Below, in pieces: positions 1 to 9,960 of a stretch of 64,000 bases of DNA; position 1 is the stretch's first letter, and each line of letters starts with the position of its first letter. The DNA lies in NCBI GenBank assembly GCA_907163375.1, contig CAJQUW010007774.1, positions 186,001-250,000 of the forward strand. Direction: 5' to 3'. The stretch comes from Prostheceraeus crozeri. Lineage: Eukaryota > Platyhelminthes > Polycladida > Euryleptidae. Made by a program: the position numbers and the translations under genes. Below the pieces are notes generated by a model that worked only from the letters and a program-made list of their open reading frames with translations, had not been told where the DNA came from and searched no databases.

Positions 1-522
1 ATCACATAGGCTGATGAGATCAATACATTTCTCTTTATCATCATTCACTAAATTGCTATTGTCTGGTGATGTATAAAGCACGATTACTGGAGGCATGTCT
101 GTGCTTCCATTGTTTGTTCATTCTTTTCTACTGGTTGGACTCTGTCCTTCTTTCGAATGCCTGAGGTACATTTCAGTCAATAGTGACTCTATTTTTTTTG
201 ATAGATGCTAATCTTTCTTTATTAAAAATTTAATTTTTGAGGCTGTGCATATTTAATGTACAGGACCGCGCTTGGTTGGGTTTGAGCGTTCAGGATTAAG
301 CAGTCGAAACGCGATCGTCCTGACCAAGTTCCTGTTGATGACCTCATTAAAAATAGTCAAATAATTTGCATGCTTTGATTGGAAACAGACCTGTCCTTTT
401 ATCATCTTTTCAATATATAAGTGATAAACATAATTTTGAACAGAACGATTTTAGACATTTTAGGATATAAAAATTTTCTTTTAAATCATGTTTTGTACTA
501 GCTTATCATGGATCGAGAAGTG
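1..522. other. No gene seen (left edge)
   Basis: AT-rich sequence with no coding signal I can support. It lies next to the Penelope-like RT fragment on the minus strand, so part of it may be decayed retroelement. Confidence 0.4.
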
Positions 523-1010
523 TCAGCAATTAAGTTGCAATACTTTGCATTTATCAACAGCATTTTGAGAAAAAGCCTCAAAAATCTTCCTCAGGTTCGC
601 AAATGCATGAAAAATATCTTTTGTGAGATATCTAGTAAGGTAAAGACAAGAGAAAACGAAAATCATCCAGTTTATGAGAAACAGACGCGTGCAACCAATC
701 CAAAAAATGATTGTATACAGTTGGCTTTCATGACTCGTATCTCTTTCAGCGACGAGGTCAATAGGATACATTTTGGGAAGCAAATTAACAAAATAACGAT
801 GACTAACAATGCAAGTATCGTCTATGTAGCGAGATGTGCTCGAAATTGGTCTTGCAAGCCCAAATTCCTTTCCTATCAACGAAGATTTCATAAAAACAAA
901 CTCACAATGAGCTAAAAGCAAATCCGAGAATAAAGGATTACAATTCTTTCCACAAGAAGACTGTGCATCGTTGTTTCTGCGCATGATTCACCAGCATTCT
1001 GAATGAATTT
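523..1010 (-). mobile_element. Penelope-like element, reverse transcriptase fragment
   Basis: Read on the minus strand, this stretch encodes about 150 residues resembling the palm region of Penelope-like element (PLE) reverse transcriptases. The order is a CNPLFSDLLLAHCE segment (compare the family's NCAPLLADLFL), then STSRYIDDTCIVSH with the catalytic YIDD, then a YPIDL segment typical of the PLE post-YIDD region. The frame changes near its upstream end and neither the thumb nor an endonuclease follows, so it is a decayed internal fragment. An overlapping plus-strand open frame (508-915) is taken as a shadow because it has no recognisable motif. PLEs use target-primed integration and are spread widely in invertebrates. 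The RT identity is fairly secure; the subfamily is not determined. Confidence 0.7.
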
Positions 1011-1083
1011 ATAATTCGCAGACTCATTATACAAAGTGGTATACTTGCAACATTTCCTAATCAATTTACCGTCTGAAGGTTTC

Positions 1084-1215
1084 AGTGGCATTGAGTTCAA
1101 GGGCTTGGCACTCCTATCTTATGGTCGCGTTGTCGAGCCCTGAGTCGACAAGAAGTACATTCGGACTAAAGATGTCACATCGCTGCAAAGTCTGACTGCA
1201 CCGTCTCAGCCCCCG
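1084..1215 (+). repeat. Diverged tRNA-derived SINE copy
   Basis: This resembles the SINE family seen better at 5.4, 14.9, 26.6, 55.0 and 55.96 kb. It keeps a GGCTTGGCA...TGTCGAGCCC head followed by TTCGGACTAAAG, CACA and AAGTCTGACTGCACCGTCT body blocks in the same order. It is strongly diverged and lacks clear target duplications. Confidence 0.5.
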
Positions 1216-2860
1216 GTCCGCGGACGGGACAGGTCAGTTCAGTCCGCAAAGTTGATGTGAAATAATGATCGCTTTTCGCATAAAACGCTTAATCAATGGC
1301 GGACTTGGTCCAGGGACGTCTTGATTTGGCTAATTAATAAGATGACGCTGTCTTATAGTCGAAGAAGTATTTCGTCAATATGATTAGCATAGAAAACCTC
1401 TACAGATCATGTGCTACGCTGACAGCTATACGTGTTGATGATAGCGCTATTTTACTGCGTGTGATTCAATCAGCGTCAGTTATCAACCACACAGGGTGAC
1501 GCACTGAGTTTATCGATTTTTCATGTTTGCCTAAAGAATGCATTATTCCAATTGGATCGCTCAATTGACGTGCTACTGTATTTCATACTGTTATTGTTTA
1601 TTCTACAAAAATAATGTATTTTTGTTTTTCTAAATGCTTCGTAATAACTAATAACATCCATATTTGTAGGATTTACAGGACATCAGCTGTAGAAGCTAAA
1701 TGTGAGACATAAATACTAAATTGCATTTCAGCGCGACTAAACAGACGCCGTTGCGCATGATAGATGCGCACTTATTCAAAAGTCTTAGTCCACGTAGTTC
1801 ACTTGGGGTGAGCGCTTAGCCTGCGATAGGTAGAGGTTAAGAAACACTGGTCTAAGCTAACACTGTGGGAGTATTAATATTAAAGCGTTTATTTCGGGGT
1901 TGACACAGGAAGATGCGGTTCGTCCATTCAAAGTAATTAAGACACATTTTATACATAAAAATCAGAGTAATTGACATTAAAAAACAAATTATCGCTGATG
2001 CACTAAATTACAGCGTCCGTAAGCATGGAACTCAAATTAAGCAAATTAATTCATTAACGTTGAAGTTTCATTCATTTCATCGAAGAGATGCCGGTACTGA
2101 GATGCCGAGCAGTTTGCGCTTCAGACAACACAGCTTAGTAAGTTCAGATGGCTGTTCGTGCGTTAGGTTTCCTTCTTGATGCTTAGCGTTTTCGAAGAAT
2201 ATATAGATGATTAGGTGCTCAACTTGAGCAAATTAGTCTTAACATACTGTGAGTGCGGTCAAGGTCACAATGAACAAAAATTTTCAGCCATTTAACAATG
2301 ACACGAACTCTATCACAGTTGTAGCATAATTCACTTACAAATGTATCAATTCCATAAAAGTAGCATGGAAAGTCAACAGCAAATGTCTGAAATTGACAAA
2401 TGAAGATAACACGGAGATGATAAAGAGGAGCATTATGCTGCAAATAGCTTCCGTAAATTACGAGGTCATGAGTCGGTCATGCCACTCGGTCAACTGCTCC
2501 AGTTTTGTTCTGTTATCATCGTTAGTGAAGTCTTTCACCAATTCCACTTTATAGTTGAGCCTCATCGCAATAATCTGGTTGCCGCATTAGTCCAGCCGGT
2601 TGATTGGAAACGGATCCAGCGTTAAAATTTAGTCAGTGATTTGGTGATCCTCATTAATGCGACCCTTTGAATGAGAACGGACCCCGATGCATTGATGATT
2701 GTCGACGGTGTTCAACGTTTAGCTTGATGTCTGATACCTAGTCCATCTCCAAAACCGTGAGTACTTCAGTCTCCACAACACTTACACACCGTACACAACA
2801 CATCCACCATACTCTTCTTGTATACACGCTCTAGGACGAGTTCCAAAACATATTTTGTAG
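1216..2860. other. No gene seen
   Basis: About 1.6 kb of AT-rich sequence. A short minus-strand open stretch near 2460-2640 (about 40 codons) matches nothing I recognise. No RNA gene or repeat boundary was seen. Confidence 0.4.
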
Positions 2861-2867
2861 AGGTCAG

Positions 2868-3280
2868 GGTACTTCTATTCTTCCCCCCACATTTTTCAAG
2901 TTTCCCAAAATCATCAATTTTCGCCACAGTTAGTCACATTGGGTTTAGAATAAACTTGATCTGTCACTGAGTGACACTACAGCATGACTGAGAAGTCTTA
3001 CTTGAATCCTGGGATGAAGGATTGGTCCCTTGGATACTCAGTCAGAATGCAAGGTACAGCTGTGATCATGAACTTCGTGTGATTGCTGTCTACAGACAAA
3101 TGACGAGCAGTTGTCTAATTCAGAGGCTGTAAATGTTCTACAAGCTCATTTTACACACTCAACGCTTTTGCGACAGTAGTGAGACTGCCCTTAGGAGCAG
3201 AGAAGATCGCGCATCGAGAGACGATGCAAAACTCTCGGGTGTCAAGAACAAAAATGAGGGGGGGGAAGAATAGAAGTACC
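2868..3280. repeat. Inverted 21-bp repeat pair around about 370 bp
   Basis: GGTACTTCTATTCTTCCCCC at 2868 continues as a 21-bp arm that recurs exactly inverted at 3260-3280. Each arm also has GAGGTCAG next to it in direct orientation. The interior shows no coding signal I recognise. It may belong to the PLE copy just downstream or be an unrelated rearrangement. Confidence 0.45.
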
Positions 3281-3439
3281 GAGGTCAGGATTAAAAGTTT
3301 CGATGAACACTGGGGTCCGTCTAATTTTACATCTAATATGCAAGAAACAATGTGATAGGAATATAACCCGCAGGACACCAAATCGTGTAATTTGCTCGTA
3401 GTCATTTTGCTATGATGTGGCTAGTTCTTTCTAGCCTTT

Positions 3440-3870
3440 TAATAAACTGAGCGGCCTTCCAAAGGATCCCGTGGAGTGGTGTATGAGATCGGGTGCGGGA
3501 CTGTGAGAAAGTAAACATTGGTCAAAGCAAGAACAGTCTCCGCACTCGAGTACAGCATCACCGAACGGCATGCAGATTGCTTCAATCAGAGAAATGGGCA
3601 CTGGGGGAGAATTCACTAAACGAGGATGACGTGATCAACTGGCAAAATACGGAGGTGCTGACGAAGCAGACGAAGTGGCGCCACCATCTACTTACTGAGG
3701 CCTACCGTACGCAAAAGAGAGGAATGACAGCGATGAATAGGTGTGATTTGTTTTTACCATCGATATATAAAACTTTGCTTTAGTTGCTATCTACTATTTT
3801 GGCCTGACGACGTGTACCTGAGACGGCACGAAAATTCGCCTTGTAAATTTTTGAAAGTTTTTAAATAGCA
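3440..3870 (+). mobile_element. Penelope-like element 3' end with GIY-YIG endonuclease
   Basis: The plus strand encodes a short GIY-YIG nuclease-like tail: GVVYEIGCGTC in one frame, then CEKVNIGQSKNSLRTRVQHH, INWQNTEVL and KWRHHLLTEAYRT in a second frame (3493-3783). This is the order found in the C-terminal endonuclease of Penelope-like elements, where VYIGxTxRxLxxRxxEH precedes an xxWxxRRxxEAxxI helix. The first tyrosine-bearing motif is split by a frame change and reads VNIG, so the domain is probably inactive. Seventeen bases after the stop lies GGCCTGACGACG, which also follows the other GIY-YIG copy at about 9509. This suggests that both copies belong to one family sharing a 3' UTR. No poly-A tail or target duplication was located. 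Confidence 0.7.
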
Positions 3871-4149
3871 TTGGATTCGAAGAACTAGTTTTCCTGAGCA
3901 TACTCGTAGTCATTTGAAGCTCTCTTTAAGCGTCATTTTATTTAATCTCAAATCTTTTACTTTTATGTGAGCTTTGCGTGCAATTACTAATCTTTAATTC
4001 ACTCACAACTCAAGCGCTTCATTTCAAAATATTTAATGATAGAATAATGATAAGCCTTAATGGTTCACTGCATGACAGAATCGGTGAACAGTAGAGTAGA
4101 CGATGACCATATGTAGACAATGAAGGAGAATCGCACTGGTTACCATAAC
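3871..4149. other. No gene seen
   Basis: Short AT-rich spacer between the PLE tail and the truncated LINE; nothing supported. Confidence 0.4.
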
Positions 4150-5035
4150 ACGAACACTTCCAAAGTATCCTCACACTTTGTTTTCAAAATACGCTGATGA
4201 TATTGTCATTGTGTTGCCTGTCTATCTCAACTCTGATTTGAGTTCCATCGCAAAGTCTGAGATCAACGGCGATCATGATTGGTGCTCCGTAAATGGACAT
4301 AGCTTAAACAAGAAAAAATTGATGGTCATCAAGAAACCAAACATGATGATATCTCCTCCACAAGATGTATTTTTCGAGAAACAGCTATCTATACTTGGGG
4401 TGATATATAACGAAAGACTTACTTGGGATGATCACATTCAAAATCTGTGCAAGAAAGCGAATCAACAATTATACATCATAAAACGGTTGAAGAAATACCT
4501 TCACACCAGTGACCTAATCGTCCTTTGCAACGCACTCGTTCTATCTGTTTTAGAATACAATGCACCATTGATTGTTGGTTTAAATCAGAAGAACTCTGAG
4601 AAGTTGGAAAGGGTGAGGCGTCGTTCGTATCGCGTAGTTTGTGGTGCTGACTGTAAATGCTCGTCTTTCACTCCGTTGAACATTCGGCGAAGGAACAGTG
4701 TTCTTAAGTTATTTCACGGACTATCAAACGAGAAAAGCTTACTCCACGATCTTCTTCCTCTAACTTCCCCTAGCTCGCAACGTCTGATAATTCTTTATTG
4801 GCACACATTGTGTCGGCAAGGTTCCTTCATACCTACATGTTCTTCATTATGTAATGAATTTTGTAAACACGGAGCCGTTAGACGTATTTGACGAATTCTT
4901 TTTGTAGCTTTTATATTTTGAAAATTGATGTATCTTTTTTCTGAGCATTATTGTCATTTGTGATATACTGTAATGAATGCTTCCCATTCTTGACGAAATG
5001 AACATTTTACTACTACTACTAATAAGTAATAAAAA
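4150..5035 (+). mobile_element. 5'-truncated non-LTR retrotransposon (LINE), RT C-terminal half
   Basis: An open frame at 4178-4891 encodes the second half of a LINE reverse transcriptase. It starts at the catalytic motif (FSKYADDIVIVLP), then gives the LGVIYNERLTWDDHI block, KKANQQLYIIKRLKKY, LSVLEYNAPLIVG and KLERVRRRSYRVVCG. These are the conserved post-YADD segments of CR1/Jockey-type elements. No endonuclease or RT N-terminal part precedes it, as expected for 5' truncation during target-primed reverse transcription. The frame ends shortly after the thumb and is followed by about 110 bp of 3' UTR ending in an ACT microsatellite and an AATAA-rich stretch (about 5008-5035), a usual LINE tail form. 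The ORF is unbroken from YADD to stop, so the copy is not very old. The clade call is tentative. Confidence 0.8.
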
Positions 5036-5386
5036 TGAACAGTAGATAAAAACACGAATTATTTACACAACACTCCTTTATACTGATCTTTCCACCTGCA
5101 CTTCGTACTGACCTTTGAATGCGATGATATTAAATAGTTATAAAAGTATTATTAAAAAGCATACAAAAAGTTATGAAATTTCTAAACAATTTTATTGCTT
5201 TATCGGACACGATTGAGTTACAGCTTCCATTATTTTCACTGGGAAAACACTGAAATGAGAGAAGTCATGAAATATTCTAATAAAACGGATCCATCAAGAA
5301 AGAATTGATGTGAGACATGAAACTGGCTGTACTTCGCAGAAATAGAGCTCAAGTCCGGTTCAAATGGCAGATTAAGCTTGACTCAT
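5036..5386. other. No gene seen
   Basis: AT-rich spacer between the LINE tail and a SINE; nothing supported. Confidence 0.4.
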
Positions 5387-5607
5387 AACGAGATAAAAAT
5401 GAAATGAAGCTTTCACGTCACTATTCTCCATAATTGGGGCTTGGACGGTGCTGACATAGTCAGACTCATGGAGAGTTGTAGTACTTTTAGTCCGGATGCC
5501 CTTCCTGCCGACTTCCAATGACACATTCGGGGCTCGACCTCTGGACCAAAAGATCGCTAGGCCAAGCACTTAACCACTGTGCCACGGAGACCACTGAACG
5601 AGATAAA
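5387..5607 (-). repeat. tRNA-derived SINE with 11-bp target site duplication
   Basis: The minus strand reads GTGGTCTCCGTGGCACAGTG (A-box region) and later GGTCCAGAGGTCGAGCCCC (B-box-like), followed by a shared body ending in GTGACGTGAAAGCTTCAT. This tRNA-head plus tRNA-unrelated-body layout recurs at least five times in the window. The copy is flanked by the direct repeat AACGAGATAAA at 5387-5397 and 5597-5607, which fits retroposition by a LINE machinery. The head keeps RNA polymerase III promoter boxes. The overlapping open frames here are shadows. Confidence 0.85.
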
Positions 5608-8404
5608 CACAAGGAAGGTACATGTAGCGTGTTCATCACGAGATCATTGCGGTCCGTAGTTTCGGAGCACCTGGCCTACATTCTGCTACCACAAAATTAA
5701 CGAATGTCTTTACGTGGTTACGTAATTAGTGCGTCGATCGTCTGAGCGTTACAGATCATTTACGGTTCTCCCACCGATATTCATTCCTTCATCAAAGAAT
5801 ATTTCCAGAACTTTTAGTCATATAAAGTTTGTGTAAAAATTAAGCAACCTTTGAAACAACATGCATTCTGCTTCACTCCTTCGGAAACAGAAGAAGCGAA
5901 ATTGCACTTGTTGTTTTCACATTGTGATGCGGTTCTTTTGAAAATCAATCAGTTCAGGCTATTCAATCAACGCTCATATAACCTCATTGTGCTATAAAGA
6001 ATGTATTTCAGAATTGAATGATTGCTGCTTATCAGACGGATCAGATTATATCCATATCGCAAAATGCTCACTGCTGAAGTTTAATGTTCATTTTAAATGC
6101 ACATAATATGCGGAGTGCTATATACACGGCATGAATTTCATGTCGTACTAATCAAGGTAATGGATTAAAAACTCACTGAATAAGATAGTAATGTTTTCAT
6201 TTCAATTATTCAATTATTAATGTGGCGGCTTAAAACCGCAAGTACCACCACTCAGCATACACATTCAGAATATTAATCGTCCCGAGAACGTGCACCGTAA
6301 CTGTATGCATCCAGCTGATCAGGTAAACAGTTGCTCATACTCCACAATCGCTCAGATAAATTTATAACACAATTTACGTCTTAGTCACTTGCGGTAGTGT
6401 AAAGGAGGACAAGCACGTCTTTGTCAATGCAACTGTAAACAATTTAGATGACAAGGCTCAACAGGTTCAAGTCCGCCAGGTTATCTGTCGTCAAGCGACG
6501 TTTTCATTTATACACAAAAAAGGATTGTGATCGTTGAAACTATAATTCTGCTGGAAATGCTATCTGAAAACCGAACAGCTACTGAATCCACACATAATTG
6601 TTTTCCCCACCCTGGGTAATTTGAGATTGGTGACCGGTAAAGGTGAGCATAATTATTTTTCGAAGTGATAAATAAATATGGATTATTGTTACCAGGTCTT
6701 TGCTTTCGTCTAAGTGCAGAAGGTTGGGGGAATTCAAATGGACCAAATAGATTATCAGCAAAATGTGCAATATAATTCCAAGGGATGGAATTGTTAGTCG
6801 ACATCAATATCACATTAAGAATGTCACATATATTATATAATAGCTCAAAATGAGTGGGGTCTATATGGACCCCTTATGTAAATAATAGTACAAGGTTGTC
6901 ACGTAGAAATTTTTGTATTCAGAATTATTTATAACAAGGAAAAATGAAGCGATAAAAATGCAGGGCGATAAACCAAGAGATCGCTGCAGTCAGACGTGGA
7001 ATTTTAATGAAGGTTGGCTTTCAAAGACGCTATAATTGATTTTTGTCAATCTGAGATAATTAGAGATCTCAGATTAATCTGAGATATGTTTTATGGGAAA
7101 ATGTTTCATTTGACATCAATTATTACTGGAATAATTAGAATGAAATTACACAAATGACGTGAAGCAGGAACTAAAAATACTTTATTGAGTTTATAAGACA
7201 CAGAAAACATTCCTAGCGATCATTTATGTTCATGAATTTAATGTTTGCTTTGAGTATTCTCTATTCCGTCGAATATTGTAAAAATTTCTTGATCGATTTC
7301 TACAGTTAGTTGAATTCACAATTTGCATAAATTTGAAGTCAATGTGGAAGAGATATTCAGTAGATCAGTAGCAGCGGCTGATTCATACACAATTATTCAC
7401 AGAGCAATGAGGTATTTGCTTAAATCATCAGACGACGTTTCTCTGTTTGCTTGAACATGCACGTATTCGTTGACGGAAGCAATTGAACACTAGAATTAGA
7501 ATTTTGAGTTTTGGCAAACTATAAAGCATCTATTGACCGCGGAATAAAAAAAACAGGCACCTGAAATCCAGTTCTGATACGATTTCAAACTGAAAAGGAA
7601 ATATCACAAAATCCTTCATTGAATATTCATTCAATTACACGCTTCGTTTGAGTTTTTTAATACTCACATCCATTGCGACTTTCGAATGAATTAATATTCA
7701 TCACAAATAATCTATTTTCGAATATTTGCCGAATGTCTGGAATATTCTGAAATAAATTTCAGACGATCCAATTGCGTTGCATCAACGAATAAAATTGCTA
7801 GAATAACACTAATTCCTTATTGTCAATTACAAAGGGCGGCAATGACATGAAATGGCATCAAAGCAATATCAGGAGTGTATAGAAAACTTAACAAAACTTT
7901 TGTGGTACATAGCAAGACGCCTGTTTAAAGGCCGCAAAATTCTTGAACGCCTCATGCCACGCTCACTCCTCCTGACATCAAAAAACACAGACAAAGGATG
8001 CTCCTCTTTCATACAAGAAATTTCTTGACAATTTTGACGCAGCATTTATCAAGTCTGCTTTGCAAGCTGAGAGTGTTCTTCATATTAGCTCATTTTTGAG
8101 CTAAACGATCCAAACGTTCGATCTTTTTAACGCTGCTCACGGAAATATTGCAGATGACAGGCCAGCAAAACACCATGTGGCTACACAAAAGACCAACATA
8201 GACCTGCCAAATATCAAAACCAGGATTGCAATGTCTTTTGAGGCGCTTAACCATGGACATCATTCGACAAAATTTATTATTAGAAACATAGAAAACTTAA
8301 TCATAGCAAAATGCGAGCATCCATGATCTTCTAAATACGATTCAATAAAGTTGGTGCTCAAAATTCCACATCATGTTATTATATGTCAAGACAAGTAAGG
8401 GCTG
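5608..8404. other. No gene seen
   Basis: About 2.8 kb with no coding region I can support. Small sequence features only: a GGGGTC...GACCCC hairpin at 6855-6873 and an AATCTGAGAT/ATCTCAGATT inverted repeat near 7050-7076. The open frames at 6508-6813 are AT-rich and motif-free. Confidence 0.4.
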
Positions 8405-8875
8405 GTTTATACTGCCTGCGTATTGAGAACGGAGATGTCTCCTGAAAACGCAGACACATCCGTCTTGCGGAAATCTCACAAGTCTGCGTAAATTCTTGTA
8501 GGATACGGAGATTCTAAACTGCGGATGCATGTTTATAGTTTATTTAATCATTCGTATAAAATTGACGTTCAAAGCATAGTCAGCTAGCCTTGAGTTGTAC
8601 AAGGCTAGTGTTGTACCGTCACGTGATGTCATCGCTTCTGCTTCAATCTTATTGGTTCACAATCAAACTCAAGTCCATTGAAATACGGAGACATTCAATC
8701 AAACTAATGTCTGCGTATCTTGATTTTCGAGCCTCCGTTTCATGTCTGCTGATAAAAAAATACGGAAACGTCTCTGTTTTCGCACAAAATCTCCCGGAGA
8801 CATGTCCGATTGTCCGTATTTTTGTTAAATTATTCCCGGAGACGTCTCCGTACAAAAAACGGAGGAAGTATAAAC
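8405..8875. mobile_element. MITE-like element with imperfect terminal inverted repeats
   Basis: The left end begins GTTTATACTGCCTGCG and soon reads ACGGAGATGTCTCC. The inverse of the right end begins GTTTATACTTCCTCCG and reads ACGGAGACGTCTCC. The interior is studded with further CGGAGACGTCTCC-like and TACGGA blocks in both orientations, giving a foldback character. There is no transposase. Target duplications could not be fixed, so the superfamily is open. It sits directly upstream of the PLE endonuclease frame and supplies spurious in-frame codons to it. Confidence 0.6.
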
Positions 8876-8879
8876 TATG

Positions 8880-9570
8880 TTTAACCTGTTATAACGCCAA
8901 CATGTCAAGTAATGACAATGTGGAAGTCAAAGAAGAAGAAGTCAAAGTTCTCTCGATTCCTTACGTACCTGACACAGGAGAGCGGATTAAGAAGATGGCA
9001 AAGAAGATGGGCATACAAACGAGGTTCAAACGAGGAAAGAGTCTGGGAAGCATACTGAGCAGACCGAAGTTAGACCACCCTGATGAACTGGAGGAAGGAG
9101 GAGTTGTGCATAAGCAAGGATGTATGAGATGTGAAAAGGTGTACATCGGAGAATCTGGGAGAAAGGCAATTGTAAGGAAGAAGGGGCACGAGAAGGATTT
9201 TCGTGACATCAATTTCAGATCTGAGATTTCTATGCATGCGCACGAGAGTGACCATTATCCGGACTTCAATAGCTTTTGTGTTATTGACCGGGAGAAGAAT
9301 TGGTACAGAAGAAGAATAAAAGAGAGCATCCACATTGCAAAGAATAATACATTCAATCATGATGATGGCATGCGACTAAATAAGCAGTGGATATCTATGC
9401 TGAAGTGACCTATCCTTTCGTCCTCGTTTTGTGACTTGACTGTAAGTGACTGAAATTCAGTAGGTCTTGCAAACTTTTAGATTTTCTGGTGTCATTCTCT
9501 CTGTCTCTGGCCTGACGACGGGTGATCCCGAAAGCTTGCCTTGTATTTTATTGCATTACAGGTTTGTCGA
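8880..9570 (+). mobile_element. Penelope-like element 3' end with intact GIY-YIG domain
   Basis: An open frame runs to the stop at about 9408 and encodes, from about 8900, IPYVPDTGERIKKMAKKMGI, a typical PLE linker helix, then GCMRCEKVYIGESGRKAIVR (the GIY-YIG core), HAHESDHYPDF, and IDREKNWYRRRIKESIHI (the catalytic-helix region). This order matches the C-terminal endonuclease of Penelope-like elements. Upstream codons of the same frame (8590-8875) lie in the MITE and are probably not part of the original protein. There is no RT upstream, so the copy is 5' truncated or interrupted. About 100 bp after the stop the sequence GGCCTGACGACGGGTGATCC occurs; its first 12 bases match the position after the PLE copy at 3.8 kb. 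Confidence 0.75.
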
Positions 9571-9640
9571 AAGAAGAAAAGTTTTAAATTATGTTCAACC
9601 AGATAATTGATAAATTTATCAAATGTCACCAGATGTAACC

Positions 9641-9960
9641 ACCACGAGACATGTTTCAGCTTATGGCAAGTAACAGCAAGTAACCTTGTCTTGCATGTAG
9701 AGAGTAGCGCCTCAATCTCGGATGCGACATTAAGTGATTGCAGACTGCAATCGGCCCCACACGTGCCTGCTGCGTTAAGGTGATGCCTCCCTGTCTAGTT
9801 AACGCTCTCGGCAGATGGTCCGGTGGCCCTGTGGTTACAGGGTATGCTTGCAGGTCTCCTAGCTCTAACGTCGCTGATTCAAACCAGCCCACAACTGATG
9901 AGGCCCAGAAGGCCGAAACGTCTCCTGGTGGCTATATCTGTTGAGGTTTGACATACTGTT
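9641..9960 (+). repeat. Repeat with tRNA-like head and hammerhead-like core
   Basis: At 9824-9888 the sequence GGTGGCCCTGTGGTTACAGG...CTGATTCAAACC looks like a degenerate tRNA-type polymerase III promoter (A-box then B-box). It is followed by a CTGATGA-GGCC-CAGAA-GGCC-GAAAC string at 9895-9919. Outer sequences ACCACCACGAGACATGTTT (9641) and AAACGTCTCCTGGTGG (about 9916-9931) are imperfectly inverted. This could be a SINE or the terminal repeat of a Penelope-like element; I cannot choose between these. Confidence 0.45.
9868..9921 (+). ncRNA. Hammerhead-ribozyme-like motif (candidate)
   Basis: CTGATGA (9895-9901) is followed by a GGCC/GGCC stem with CAGAA loop and GAAA (9915-9918), the invariant hammerhead core. 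ACGT (9868-9871) before a C could form a 4-bp stem III with ACGT at 9918-9921. GCTG/CAGC (9873-9876 and 9885-9888) could form stem I. Six unpaired bases separate that stem from CTGATGA, which is not canonical, so activity is doubtful. Hammerheads are known in PLE terminal repeats and some SINE-like retroelements. Confidence 0.35.

Noticed and set aside
508-915. 135-codon open frame on the plus strand
   Set aside because: It is antisense to the PLE reverse transcriptase fragment, which has clear motifs; the plus frame has none.
6855-6873. piggyBac-like subterminal hairpin GGGGTC-GACCCC
   Set aside because: No TTAA-flanked CCC-type terminus was found on either side.
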